Positions 43,727-53,031 of a stretch of DNA of 64,000 nt are shown one piece after another. The DNA lies in the NCBI RefSeq assembly GCF_008801815.1, contig NZ_VZOX01000011.1; one strand, given 5' to 3'. Source of the DNA: Edwardsiella anguillarum. GTDB lineage: Bacteria; Pseudomonadota; Gammaproteobacteria; Enterobacterales; Enterobacteriaceae. Under the pieces are notes generated by a model. That model saw nothing but the letters and a program-made list of their open reading frames with translations, made no database searches and was not told the origin of the DNA. The position numbers and the translations under genes are program-made. Positions within the stretch are counted from its first letter, which is position 1. Each line of letters begins with the position of its first letter.

Positions 43727-45541
43727 ATGTTAAAGCCGATTGAAAGCCGTTCCCGTGAGCGTAAGAATCTGAGCGGGCTGTGGCAGTTTGTGCCGGATGT
43801 ACAGCGTTGTGGTCACCGTGAACAGTGGTGGTGTGGGCCTTTGCCGGGTGCCAGATCCATTGCGGTACCCGCCAGTTTTAACGATCAGTTTGCCGATGAG
43901 GCCATCCGCAACCACGTGGGGGATGTGTGGTATCAGACCGAAGTGCGCGTGCCGCGCGGCTGGGCCGGGCAACGTATGGTGCTGCGCTTTGACGCGGTAA
44001 CCCATGGGGCGACGGTGTGGGTAGATGAAACCCAGGTGATGGCGCATCAGGGGGGATATACCCCGTTTGAGACGGACATCAGCGCTCTGCTGGCCGGACG
44101 TGAGCAGGTGCGCGTCACCGTCTGCGTCAATAACGAACTCTCCTGGCACACCATCCCGCCGGGGCGGGTCACCGAGGTCAACGGTGAGCGCCGCCTGCAG
44201 TATAGTTATGATTTCTTTAACTATGCCGGGATCCATCGCCCGGTATGGCTCTATTCGACGCCGCAGGATTATGTCCGCGATGTCTGCGTGACGACCGAAA
44301 TCAGCGCCGACGGGGCGCAGGGGCTGGTGCACTATGCGGTCGATGCCGGCGATGCCGGCGTGCAGTGCCGCCTGCTGGATGAGCAGCAGAACTGTGTGGC
44401 CGAGAGCGAGGGAGGCGAGGGGACACTGACGGTCGCCAACCCACGTCTATGGCAGCCGGGGGAGGGCTATCTGTATACCCTGCAGGTCTGCGCCGGGGAG
44501 GGCATCGATGAATACACCCTGCGGGTGGGGATCCGCACCGTGGAGGTCACGGAGAGCGCCTTCCTGATCAATGGTAAGCCGTTCTACTTTACCGGTTTTG
44601 GCCGTCATGAGGATGCGGATCTGCGCGGCAGGGGGCTGGATCCTGTGCTGCTGGTGCACGATCACGCCCTGATGCGCTGGATCGGCGCCAACTCGTATCG
44701 CACCTCCCACTACCCCTATGCCGAGGAGATGCTGGACTGGGCCGATGAGCACGGGATCGTGGTGATCGATGAGACGCCGGCGGTGGGGATGATGGCCCTG
44801 AACGGCTTCACGCTGGATCTCTCCTCCCGTCTGGAGGAGAAACTGTTTTGTGAGGAGCGCATCGGCTCTCAGACCCAGCGGGCCCACCTGCAGGCGATCC
44901 GCGAGCTTATCGCCCGCGATAAAAACCACCCCAGCGTGGTGATGTGGAGCCTGGCGAACGAACCTGATGTGCGCGAGGCGGCGGCGCGCGACTACTTTGC
45001 TCCCTTGGTGCAGGCGGCACGAGAGCTGGATCCCTCCCGTCCGCTGTGCTGCGTCAACATCATGCTCTGCCCGCCGGACAAGGACACCATCAGCGATCTG
45101 TTTGACGTGCTGTGTCTGAACCGTTATTTCGGCTGGTATGTCAACAGTGGCGATCTGGCTACCGCCGGGCGTGAGCTGGAGCAGGAGCTGTCGGTATGGC
45201 ATGCGCGGCACCACAAGCCGATCATCATTACGGAATACGGGGCCGACACCCTGGCCGGGCTGCACAGCGTATATCCGGAGATGTGGAGCGAGGAGTTTCA
45301 GGCACAGTTTTTAACCACCTATCACCGGGTATTTGATCGTCTGCCCTACGTGGTGGGGGAACAGGTGTGGAACTTCGCCGATTTCGCCACGGCGCAGGGG
45401 ATCCTGCGCGCCGGCGGCAACAAGAAAGGGGTGTTTACCCGCGACAGAAAGCCCAAGGCGGCGGCTTTTACCCTCAAGGCGCGCTGGACGGCGGTGCAAT
45501 ACGGGGTGAAACCCGCGGGTGACAAGGGGGGAGCGCAATGA
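43727..45541 (+). CDS. uidA: Beta-glucuronidase
   Basis: A 604-residue GH2 enzyme from the ATG at 43727 (GGAG seven bases upstream), matching E. coli UidA along its length (MLKPIESRSRERKNLSGLW, SFNDQFADEAIRNH, GFGRHEDADLRGRG). The acid/base Glu412 is in SLANEPD and the nucleophile Glu503 in IITEYGADT. It releases glucuronate from glucuronides taken up by the next gene's product, in the cytoplasm. It overlaps uidB by four bases (ATGA), so translation is coupled. Confidence 0.97.
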   Translation: MLKPIESRSRERKNLSGLWQFVPDVQRCGHREQWWCGPLPGARSIAVPASFNDQFADEAIRNHVGDVWYQTEVRVPRGWAGQRMVLRFDAVTHGATVWVDETQVMAHQGGYTPFETDISALLAGREQVRVTVCVNNELSWHTIPPGRVTEVNGERRLQYSYDFFNYAGIHRPVWLYSTPQDYVRDVCVTTEISADGAQGLVHYAVDAGDAGVQCRLLDEQQNCVAESEGGEGTLTVANPRLWQPGEGYLYTLQVCAGEGIDEYTLRVGIRTVEVTESAFLINGKPFYFTGFGRHEDADLRGRGLDPVLLVHDHALMRWIGANSYRTSHYPYAEEMLDWADEHGIVVIDETPAVGMMALNGFTLDLSSRLEEKLFCEERIGSQTQRAHLQAIRELIARDKNHPSVVMWSLANEPDVREAAARDYFAPLVQAARELDPSRPLCCVNIMLCPPDKDTISDLFDVLCLNRYFGWYVNSGDLATAGRELEQELSVWHARHHKPIIITEYGADTLAGLHSVYPEMWSEEFQAQFLTTYHRVFDRLPYVVGEQVWNFADFATAQGILRAGGNKKGVFTRDRKPKAAAFTLKARWTAVQYGVKPAGDKGGAQ

Positions 45542-46902
45542 GTCAGTCACTGAGCTGGAGGGCGGTGATTGGCTATGGCTGTGGCGACATGGCCAATAAC
45601 TTTGCCTTTGCCATGGGGGCGCTGTTTCTGCTGAGCTATTACACCGACGTGGCCGGCGTCGGTGCGGCAGCGGCGGGGGCCATGCTGCTGTCGGTGCGGA
45701 TACTGGATGCCTTTATCGATGTGATCGCCGGGCGGGTGGTGGATAAGACCGATACCCGCTGGGGTAAATTCCGTCCCTATCTGGTGTTCGGTGCCCTGCC
45801 GCTGATGCTGTGCAGCATACTGGTGTTTTCCGTGCCCGCCGACTGGTCGCACGACGGTAAGGTGCTCTATGCCTATGCGACCTATATTGCCCTGAATATT
45901 TGCTACAGCTTCGTCAATATTCCCTATGGTTCGCTGGCGACGGTGATGACGCAGGATCCGGCGTCCCGGGCCAAGCTGGGGATGGCGCGCTCTATCGGCG
46001 CCGGACTGACCTTTGTGCTGATAGGTTTTGTGATTTCGCCGCGTCTCAGCTCCTCGACGCCGGCCGAGCTACAGACCCTGTATACCCAGCTGACGCTGGT
46101 ACTGGCGGTGGTTGGGATCGCGCTGTATCTGTTCTGCTTCGCCAGCACCCGCGAGGTTGTCCAGCGCCAGGTGGCTCAGCCATCGTTTAGGGAAAGCCTG
46201 GGGACGCTGCGTCGGAACCGACCGCTGTTTATGCTGTGCGTTTGTGCGCTGTGTACCCTGGGGGCCTCTTTCTCTGTCAGCGCGAGCACCATCTTTTATG
46301 CCCGCTACATCTTAAATGATGTGTCGCTTTTGGCGCTGTTTGTGGCCATTCAGACGCTGCTGGGAATGTTGCTGGCGGCGCCCTCGGTGCCGTTCCTGGT
46401 ACGTCGGTTGGGTAAGCGGAATACCTTTCTGGCCGGGCTGTTGTTGGCCGCATTGGGGTACCTTCTCATGTTCTTTATGGCCTCGCTGCCGGGAGTGCTT
46501 ATCTCCCTTGTGGTGACCACGCTGGGACTGAGCACCTCGATGACGGTGATGTGGGCGCTAGAGGCGGATACCGTCGAATATGGCGAATGGTGTACCGGTG
46601 TGCGTATTGAGGGGCTCACTTACTCGCTGTTCTCCTTTACCCGTAAATGCGGGCAGGCCATTGGCGGTTCAATTCCTGCCTTTATTCTGGGGTACAGCGG
46701 TTATGTCGCGAATAGCGCTACCCAGAGCCCCAGCGCCCTGCTCAGTATTAAGCTGTGTATGACGCTGATCCCGGCCGTTTTGATTCTGGGCGGATTTCTA
46801 ATCATGCTTTTCTACCCGCTGAGCGATGCGCGCTTTGCGGAAATTATCGGTGAGATTAAACAACGAAAAATACAGTCTGGGGGAGGCGCGGTAACACCGT
46901 AA
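45538..46902 (+). CDS. uidB: Glucuronide:cation symporter UidB
   Basis: A 454-residue GPH-family carrier with 12 membrane segments. The N-terminal start WRAVIGYGCGDMANNFAFAMG and the loops VVDKTDTRWGKFRPYLVFG and ALEADTVEYGEWCTGVRIEGLTYSLFSF are diagnostic. It imports glucuronides for UidA. The start ATGA overlaps the uidA stop. A long hairpin follows before uidC. Confidence 0.95.
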   Translation: MSQSLSWRAVIGYGCGDMANNFAFAMGALFLLSYYTDVAGVGAAAAGAMLLSVRILDAFIDVIAGRVVDKTDTRWGKFRPYLVFGALPLMLCSILVFSVPADWSHDGKVLYAYATYIALNICYSFVNIPYGSLATVMTQDPASRAKLGMARSIGAGLTFVLIGFVISPRLSSSTPAELQTLYTQLTLVLAVVGIALYLFCFASTREVVQRQVAQPSFRESLGTLRRNRPLFMLCVCALCTLGASFSVSASTIFYARYILNDVSLLALFVAIQTLLGMLLAAPSVPFLVRRLGKRNTFLAGLLLAALGYLLMFFMASLPGVLISLVVTTLGLSTSMTVMWALEADTVEYGEWCTGVRIEGLTYSLFSFTRKCGQAIGGSIPAFILGYSGYVANSATQSPSALLSIKLCMTLIPAVLILGGFLIMLFYPLSDARFAEIIGEIKQRKIQSGGGAVTP

Positions 46903-46938
46903 AAATAAAGAATGGAACGCTGTCGCGGTATGACGTAT

Positions 46939-46971
46939 CGGCAGGCTATTTTCTGAGAAATAGTCTGCCGG
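46939..46971 (+). repeat. uidB-uidC intercistronic stem-loop
   Basis: CGGCAGGCTATTT pairs with AAATAGTCTGCCG (one mismatch) around a short loop. No T run follows, so uidC is probably still cotranscribed at a reduced level or the message is processed here. Confidence 0.55.
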
Positions 46972-47024
46972 CACCGCAATAAATAAACATGCCACTTTAT
47001 ATTATTTTTCACCGGGATATAAAA

Positions 47025-48284
47025 ATGAAAATTAAAATAATATGCCTTGGTTTATTGGGCGCGGTGATGACGTCGTCGCTGGGCTACGCCGCCGCGCTAC
47101 AGGATGAAGAGGACTATATCCGTCTGCGCCTACGTAACGATCTGCGCCGGGCCGATAAGCCCAGCGCCGGGGACGGGCGGGATGTCTACGCCTGGGTGCA
47201 GGGGGTGATGCTGGATGCGAACAGCCACTACTACCACGATATTATCGGCATCGAGGGGGGGGCCTACTATGTGTATAAACTGGGCACCCGCGCCAGCGCA
47301 TCCAGCCGTTTTTATCTCGACGGCCACGATAGCTTTGGCTATGCCCTGGGGGCGATAAAGGTGAAGCTGGGGGAGTATGGCAAGCTGAAAATCGGGCGCT
47401 TCGGCACCGATGCGCTGTATGGCAGTCTGCCCTATTCGGTGCCGATGATCGACGGCGCCTCTAACCGCACCCTGCCGGTGGTGTCAGAGGGGGCAATGGG
47501 GCAGTTTGCCCTGACAGATCGCCTCGATTTATGGATGCTATACCGCCAGCGGGTCTTTACCGCCTTCGATGCCGATAAAGGGATTCGCTATGAAGGGGTG
47601 TTCAACCCACAGACCGGGGAATACGATGTGCATCGTCCGCTGGGGGCGGTCGCTGCCGTTTACCGGGATGACAACAGCCAGTTTGGCACCGGGGTGTCTT
47701 ATCAGTCCGATGTGGCCCTGCAGGCCTCCAGTACCCTGAAGTATACTCAGACGCTGCAGAATGATACCGCGCTACAGTACGATGCCATCCTCTATTATGC
47801 CAGCCTGGACGGGATGAGCCGACGGGCGGGGAAACCGAATGAATCCATTATTGCTTCTGCCTCGGCGGCGTGGAAAGTGGGGCGCTGGGGAGTGTCGGCG
47901 GCGTTTGAGAAAGTGACCCATAATCTGGGATACGCCGTTAATACCGATATCGGCTACCCGTTCTCCCTGTCGATGGATCGTAACCATGAGGGGATGTGGT
48001 CCTATCAGGTGGGGCTGAGCTACAGCCCGTTGCCGAATATTAGCCTGATGCTGGCGCCGATCTACACCGACGGCTGGGAGTCATCGGAAAAGCGGGTGCG
48101 GGTGCAGGGGATCGGCCTGCTCGGCGGCGTCTCCGGGCGCATACCCTCCGGCCCGCTGGCGGGGCTGACGGCCTTTATCGCCGCCGACCGTACGCGGGAG
48201 AAACGCCCGGGCAGCCACCTGGGCGATCGTCTGAACTATTGGGATATTAAGGGCGGCATTCAGTATGACTTTGTGCTGAAGTGA
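47025..48284 (+). CDS. uidC: UidC outer-membrane porin-like protein
   Basis: From the ATG at 47025 (GGGAT upstream) it has 419 residues, close to E. coli UidC (421). The signal peptide is KIIICLG-like followed by LLGAVMTSSLGYAAA. The rest alternates as a beta-barrel of the OprD/UidC type and ends with Leu-Lys after DIKGGIQYDFVLK. UidC aids glucuronide passage across the outer membrane. It is the third gene of the operon. Confidence 0.93.
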   Translation: MKIKIICLGLLGAVMTSSLGYAAALQDEEDYIRLRLRNDLRRADKPSAGDGRDVYAWVQGVMLDANSHYYHDIIGIEGGAYYVYKLGTRASASSRFYLDGHDSFGYALGAIKVKLGEYGKLKIGRFGTDALYGSLPYSVPMIDGASNRTLPVVSEGAMGQFALTDRLDLWMLYRQRVFTAFDADKGIRYEGVFNPQTGEYDVHRPLGAVAAVYRDDNSQFGTGVSYQSDVALQASSTLKYTQTLQNDTALQYDAILYYASLDGMSRRAGKPNESIIASASAAWKVGRWGVSAAFEKVTHNLGYAVNTDIGYPFSLSMDRNHEGMWSYQVGLSYSPLPNISLMLAPIYTDGWESSEKRVRVQGIGLLGGVSGRIPSGPLAGLTAFIAADRTREKRPGSHLGDRLNYWDIKGGIQYDFVLK

Positions 48285-48301
48285 GGCGGCCGATGGCCGC
48301 C
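48285..48301 (+). repeat. Hairpin directly after uidC
   Basis: GGCGGCC-GAT-GGCCGCC begins at the base after the uidC stop. No T run follows. It may protect the 3' end of the uid message. Confidence 0.45.
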
Positions 48302-48344
48302 GCCCCGCGGGCGGATAATCCCCCGCTGCCGCGAATACCGCAGT

Positions 48345-48376
48345 CATTCACTGCGCGATGGATAGCGCAGTGAATG
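48345..48376. terminator. Perfect 12+12 bp stem-loop between uidC and a convergent small gene
   Basis: CATTCACTGCGC, eight-base loop, GCGCAGTGAATG. It lies between two convergent genes (uidC and the minus-strand ORF ending at 48391). No T run is present on either side, but the position suggests a shared terminator. Confidence 0.5.
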
Positions 48377-48390
48377 CGCCCTGGCTGTGG

Positions 48391-48621
48391 TTAGGGAATT
48401 AATGCGTCGACCTGATCAATAATCCGCTGCCGGCGTTTTTCCGCCATTCTCTTTGAAAATGCGCGAATCGCGGCACCCAGCGTCGAGTTCCGGCCAGACG
48501 CCGGCGTAGTATCCCGCTGGGGATGATGATCGTCGGCGCTATCAAATGTAGAGGCGCTCGATGTCCGGTTGACCACCGGTGAGCCGATATAGCCAGGGAA
48601 TAATGTATCGATATACCACAT
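48391..48621 (-). CDS. Small hypothetical protein
   Basis: A 76-residue frame beginning MWYIDTLFPGYIGSP, with GAGGTG five bases before the ATG. It has a Ser/Asp/His-rich polar middle and a basic helical end (AFSKRMAEKRRQRIIDQVDALIP). The ribosome site and terminator-like hairpin support it. No family is recognised. Confidence 0.45.
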   Translation of the reverse strand: MWYIDTLFPGYIGSPVVNRTSSASTFDSADDHHPQRDTTPASGRNSTLGAAIRAFSKRMAEKRRQRIIDQVDALIP

Positions 48622-49066
48622 ACTACACCTCGATTAAGCGTATAGGTTAAAAATAATTTGACGTCGCGCCGGGCAATATGCGGCGCGTGGACTGACTATT
48701 CTTACCTACGCATGAGCGGGTGTTCAGAATCGTCATTCCGTCGCGTTGCCGAACGATGGGGGGTCGTCTGATGCTGCGCTGAACATGTCTGCTCTCCTCA
48801 GGGGGAATGAACGGGTGATAGACAGTATGCGCCGATAAAGATAAACGTAACCTGTACCGGCCGGCGGGTTTTATTGTCGGAGCCCCGCCATCGTATTACG
48901 CCCGGTTTCGGGGCGCGGATATTTATCCCCGGTTTGTCGCCACATTTTGCCTAGCAAAATGGGATTTGTTGAAATAACGCGGGGGAGGTGTTATCCGTGA
49001 ATTTGCATTTTGTCATCAACGATAGCGCGGCGCCGGGGGATCACGATCCATATCTCAGACGTGTTT
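48622..49066. other. Gene-free stretch before the MFS remnant
   Basis: About 445 bases with no acceptable frame. Its left part should carry the promoter of the small gene ending at 48391. I see no clear repeats or hairpins. Confidence 0.45.
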
Positions 49067-49285
49067 ATGACCCGGCGGCGTTACTTAATTATATTGCCGA
49101 TGGTTATCGTCATCGCGATTAATGCTATGGATAGGGTTAACTTCGCCGTGTGGATTCCGGCGCTTCAGAAAGATTGGCACTGTAGTCTTGCGCCGAACGG
49201 CGATATCTCTTTTGTCTGGGGCATGGCCTATGCCCTGTTTAATTTCCCTAGGGGATGGTTGACAGATAAGCTGGGCGCGCTGCGC
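49067..49285 (+). pseudogene. N-terminal fragment of an MFS transporter
   Basis: The frame starts MTRRRYLIILPMVIVIAINAM, then DRVNFAVWIPALQKDW and SFVWGMAYALFNFPRGWLTDKLGA. That is the first two membrane segments and the loop motif of an anion:cation-symporter type MFS protein. After this the reading turns into Arg/Gly-rich sequence with no membrane helices. Only about 70 residues of a 430-residue carrier remain. Confidence 0.75.
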
Positions 49286-49755
49286 CAGGGCGGGCCGCGG
49301 GTACCACAGGGTGTGTCGGTGATGAGTATTGACGAGCTTACGCTGGCGGCGATCCTGGATGTGCCGCTGACGGCGGTGCACGTTTCGCGCGATGTCCTGG
49401 GGAGCGAGGCGGTGCAGGTGCTGCAGCCGCGGCGGCGGCGACCTTGGGCGCCGTATGGCGCGCGGCTGCTGTACGGAGCGCTGGTGGTCAGGGCATCGGT
49501 GCGGCGGATCCGAGCGGGAAACCGGCGCGGGGAGGTCTCCAGCGAGGGGGGCGATGACGACCGTCGAGGCCGGCGCCAATATCGATCGGGAGCAGCCCTG
49601 TTTTTGCAATATACATATAGCGCGGTCCGTTTCTTGAGTGCGATCTCATTTTTGCCGCTGAGGGGCAGGGATGATAGCGGGGATAAACGGGGTCGCCCGC
49701 GTCGCCTGAGCGCCGGGCGGTCGCAGCGTATGACGATCCGAGGGGAGGCGAGACG
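49286..49755. other. Decayed stretch between MFS fragment and phosphoesterase gene
   Basis: About 470 bases where the MFS frame stays open by chance but encodes no recognisable protein. Probably degraded DNA; the promoter of the next gene should be at its right end. Confidence 0.4.
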
Positions 49756-50445
49756 ATGGGTTATCGGTTGGGCGGCGCTGTGCTGCTGTGTGCATTGACG
49801 GGGGCGGCCTGGGGGGCGAGCAAGAGCAAGAGCTACGATGTGTTCATTATTCCCAGCGACGGGATGGAGACCCTGCTGGCACAGACCACGGCGCAGCTGG
49901 GGCAGTATCATTTGACCAGCCTGGCGGCGCAGGGGTTTCAGCCCCATGTCACGCTGTATCTGGCCGAGTATGGGCCCGATGTCCTGCCGCGGCTGAAGCA
50001 GGAGGTCGCGGCGCTCAGCCAGCGTCAGCGGGCGTTTCCCCTGCGTCTGACCCACCTGGTCCAGACGCGCGGCGACTGGCTGATGGTGGCGGTAAAGAAC
50101 AGCCGGGAGCTGCAGGGCCTGTCGGATACGCTGGTGCGCCGGCTGTCACCCTATCGTGATAAGGGCGCACCGCTGCCGAGCTGGGTGAAAGCCTATCCGG
50201 AGAAGAAGGCGGCCTTTGTCCGCTATGGCAGCCCGAATGTGTTCAGCCACTTCGATCCCCACATCACCCTGCTGGCGCAGAGCGACCATGCGGCGCTAAG
50301 CCAGTTTATGCAGCATGATGGTCAGCGCTTTGGCGCGCAAACCCTAGAGGCGGTTGGGCTGGGGATCGCGGAGACGGACGCCAACGGACAGAGCAAGACG
50401 GTGCTGGCCCGCTACGATTTTGCCGCGCCGAGTGCGGGACAGTAA
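49756..50445 (+). CDS. Periplasmic 2H-phosphoesterase-superfamily protein
   Basis: A 229-residue protein with a signal peptide (LGGAVLLCALTGAAWGA). Two H-x-T motifs, FQPHVTLYL (about residue 63) and FDPHITLLA (about residue 171), mark the 2H phosphoesterase fold (2'-5' RNA ligase/cyclic phosphodiesterase type). Members act on 2',3'-cyclic phosphates or related esters. A secreted form is unusual and its substrate is not indicated. It stands alone and is convergent with the next gene, nine bases away. Confidence 0.8.
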   Translation: MGYRLGGAVLLCALTGAAWGASKSKSYDVFIIPSDGMETLLAQTTAQLGQYHLTSLAAQGFQPHVTLYLAEYGPDVLPRLKQEVAALSQRQRAFPLRLTHLVQTRGDWLMVAVKNSRELQGLSDTLVRRLSPYRDKGAPLPSWVKAYPEKKAAFVRYGSPNVFSHFDPHITLLAQSDHAALSQFMQHDGQRFGAQTLEAVGLGIAETDANGQSKTVLARYDFAAPSAGQ

Positions 50446-50454
50446 GGCTATCGC

Positions 50455-50874
50455 TTAGCGACGGATGATGCGACCGTCGTTGCCCTGGCCGTCGCGCGCC
50501 TGCTTGAGTTTTTCGGCGCCGGTGGCCTGGATCAGCCACAGCGAGGTGAAGCCGCGCAGATTGCCGTAGCTGTACTTGGGGTTGTTCGGCTCCAGCGGCT
50601 GGGTGACGGTCAGCAGACGCTCGCCGTCACGGCGGCGGGTCTTATGGAATGAGACATAGATATCGTCGTCTTTCAGGTGAAATAGCACCTCCTGAGCGAC
50701 GATGTCGGCATTAATATCGTTGTCCGCCACGCTCCACAGGAACATGACGATCTTGACCGGGCCAAAGGAGCTGTCTTCCACCAGATGGACGTTGATTTCG
50801 CTGGTCTGCAGTTTATTGCCCTTCAGCGCATCCTTAATTCGCTCAACCAGAATGGCGGCCCGTGATTTGGACAT
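50455..50874 (-). CDS. Conserved-looking hypothetical protein
   Basis: A 139-residue soluble protein, MSKSRAAILVERIKDALKG at the start, with a central alpha/beta pattern (KIVMFLWSVADNDINADIVAQEVLFHLKDDDIYVSFH) and a basic end GRIIRR. No signal peptide or membrane segment. I do not recognise the family. Three 12-bp-spaced direct repeats lie 74-106 bases upstream of its start and may be its control site. Confidence 0.7.
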   Translation of the reverse strand: MSKSRAAILVERIKDALKGNKLQTSEINVHLVEDSSFGPVKIVMFLWSVADNDINADIVAQEVLFHLKDDDIYVSFHKTRRRDGERLLTVTQPLEPNNPKYSYGNLRGFTSLWLIQATGAEKLKQARDGQGNDGRIIRR

Positions 50875-50947
50875 GGTCGTTTCCTTAAATGGTGAAAATG
50901 GCCGGGCCTGGGCGAGTATCCGCCCGCCCCACGGCGATACATGATTA

Positions 50948-50980
50948 TCTTATCGGCTGTCTTATCGATTATGTTATCGG
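50948..50980. repeat. Three direct repeats of TNTTATCGR at 12-bp period
   Basis: TCTTATCGG (50948), TCTTATCGA (50960) and TGTTATCGG (50972) are spaced exactly 12 bases apart. They lie in the 408-base gap between two divergent transcription units, the hypothetical gene at 50874 and the ABC operon at 51283. A regulator site is likely. The rest of the gap shows nothing else I can name. Confidence 0.55.
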
Positions 50981-51282
50981 GCGCTCACCCGCGGCGTGCG
51001 TCGCCGCACGGTGGGCGTTTTTTCCGCAGAGGTTGACGCGGCGCGGGCGATCCCTATTAACAGTCTACCGCAGACACCGCCAGAGTGGTATCGCCTGGGC
51101 GGTGCGGATGGGCTTTAGCTGAGGGATAAAAACGCCTACTATATTTGCCCCGCGTAAATGGATGTGACGAAAAACGACAGCGACGCCGTTGTCCCCGCTG
51201 TTCTCCTCGTCCCCGACTGCGGCCTGGTGGCGCCCGCCCCTGCGGCGGCCGTCATACCCTGCTAATAATAAAGGTGATAATG

Positions 51283-52278
51283 ATGGGTGTTTCTCAAAGG
51301 ATTAAAGGTTGGGCTGTGGCCTGTTTGCTGGCCGTCTCCTGCGTGGCTTCGCCGGCGTTTGCCGCGCAGTCTGGTAAGGATATGAGCATCTGGTTCGACG
51401 TCGGCGGCCCGGTGGGCGAGTCCTACGTGACGGTGGTGCAGAACGGGGCCAAGCAGGCGGCCGAGGATCTGGGCGTCGATCTGCGTCTGGTTTACTCCGA
51501 CTGGCAGCCGCAGAAGATGATCGAAAACTTTAAGCAGGCGCTGGCGGCCAAGCCGACCGGCATCGTGGTGATCGGCCTGCCGGGCGATACCGCCTATCAG
51601 CCGTTAATCAAGGAAGCGATCGATAAGGGGATCCTGGTGACCTCCATCGACACCGAGCTGCCGGGCACCATGGCGGCCGAGCAGAGCAAGGGCTTCGGCT
51701 ACGTTGGCGATAACAACGCGGTGCGCGGTCTGCGCCTGGCCAAAGAGGCGGTGCGCCGCAGCGGGCTGAAGGCGGGCGATCGCGCGCTGGTGTGGGGGCT
51801 TAAAGATCGCGCCGCCCGCAGTGAGTCAACCCTGGGGCTGATCAAGGGGCTGGAGCAGGCCGGGGTGAAGGTCGACTTCCTGCAGATCTCACCGGAGGTG
51901 GATAAAGATCCCTCTCTGGGCGCGCCGGCCTTTACCGCCTATATGGCGACCCACCCGGACGTGAAGATGGTGCTGGTCGATCACGGCGCCCTGACCGCGC
52001 AGATGGGCAACCTGATGCGCAACGCCGGGATCAAGCAGGGCGAGGTCTACGTGGCCGGCTTCAGCCTGTCGCCGGCGACCGCCGAGGCGATTAAGTCCGG
52101 CTATGTACAGTTGGTGGCCGATGCCCAGCCCTACCTGATGGGCTACTTCTCCGTGGTGCAGATCGTCCTGAGCAAGCGCTATGGCTTCTCCGGTCTGGAT
52201 ATCAACACCGGCGCCGGGTTTGTCTCTAAAGAGAATATCGGTCTGATCGCTCCGCTGGCCAGCCAGGGTCTGCGCTGA
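51283..52278 (+). CDS. Sugar ABC transporter periplasmic binding protein
   Basis: The ATG at 51283 is preferred (AAGGTG six bases upstream); an adjacent ATG at 51280 is possible. The 331 residues start with a signal peptide (IKGWAVACLLAVSCVASPAFA) and continue as a RbsB-type (Peripla_BP_4) protein: SIWFDVGGPVGESYVTVVQNGAKQAAEDLG and a typical LAAKPTGIVVIGLPGDTA. It delivers a sugar to the ATPase/permease pair encoded downstream. It overlaps the ATPase gene by one base. A GH4 glycosidase in the same cluster suggests an oligosaccharide or glycoside. Confidence 0.92.
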   Translation: MGVSQRIKGWAVACLLAVSCVASPAFAAQSGKDMSIWFDVGGPVGESYVTVVQNGAKQAAEDLGVDLRLVYSDWQPQKMIENFKQALAAKPTGIVVIGLPGDTAYQPLIKEAIDKGILVTSIDTELPGTMAAEQSKGFGYVGDNNAVRGLRLAKEAVRRSGLKAGDRALVWGLKDRAARSESTLGLIKGLEQAGVKVDFLQISPEVDKDPSLGAPAFTAYMATHPDVKMVLVDHGALTAQMGNLMRNAGIKQGEVYVAGFSLSPATAEAIKSGYVQLVADAQPYLMGYFSVVQIVLSKRYGFSGLDINTGAGFVSKENIGLIAPLASQGLR

Positions 52279-53027
52279 TGACGCAGCCTGCGCTGGAACT
52301 GATCGGGCTGAACAAATGGTTCGGCCCGGTTCACGCCCTGCGCGATATTCACTTTCAGCTGTTCCCCGGCGAGGTGGTTGCCCTGCTGGGGGATAACGGC
52401 GCCGGCAAATCGACCCTGATCCGGGCGATCGCCGGCGCCGAGCGCTTCGATAGCGGTACGCTGAAGGTGGCGGGGCAGGCGGTCGACGGGCGGCGCTACA
52501 ACGTGCTGGGGGCCCGCCGCCAGGGGATCGAGACCGTGTACCAGAACGGCGCGCTGGGGCTGGGGCAGTCGCTGTGGCGCAACCTGTTCCTCGGGCGTCA
52601 CCTGCGCAACCGCTGGGGCTTTATCGACGAGCGGGCGGAGCGACAGCGGGCGCAGGCGCTGCTGCGTCAGCTCAACTTTCGCGGCGTCGGCGCCAACGTC
52701 GATGCGTTGGTCGGCCAGCTCTCCGGCGGTGAACGCCAGGGGCTAGCCATCGGGCGCGCCATGCTGTTCGACGCCCGCCTGGTGATCCTGGATGAGCCGA
52801 CCACCGCCCTGTCGCTGGGGGAGGTGGAGAAGGTGCTGTGCTTTATTGAGCAGCTGCGCGCCCAGGGGCGAGCCTGCCTGCTGATCACCCACAACATGGC
52901 CGACGCCTACCGGGTGGCGGACCGTTTCGTGGTGATGGATCGCGGCGCTATCGTCGCCGCCTATCGTAAGGATCAGCTGACGCTGGCCAGCCTGCAGCAG
53001 GCGTTGTTGGATGCCGTGAGGTCATGA
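52278..53027 (+). CDS. Sugar ABC transporter ATP-binding protein
   Basis: A 249-residue single nucleotide-binding domain, shorter than the double-domain RbsA type and like FrcA. Walker A is GDNGAGKS, signature LSGGERQGLAIG, Walker B LVILDEPTTALS, switch LLITHN. Its start overlaps the binding-protein stop (TGATG) and the permease starts four bases after its stop, so translation is coupled. Confidence 0.94.
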   Translation: MTQPALELIGLNKWFGPVHALRDIHFQLFPGEVVALLGDNGAGKSTLIRAIAGAERFDSGTLKVAGQAVDGRRYNVLGARRQGIETVYQNGALGLGQSLWRNLFLGRHLRNRWGFIDERAERQRAQALLRQLNFRGVGANVDALVGQLSGGERQGLAIGRAMLFDARLVILDEPTTALSLGEVEKVLCFIEQLRAQGRACLLITHNMADAYRVADRFVVMDRGAIVAAYRKDQLTLASLQQALLDAVRS

Positions 53028-53031
53028 GTCG

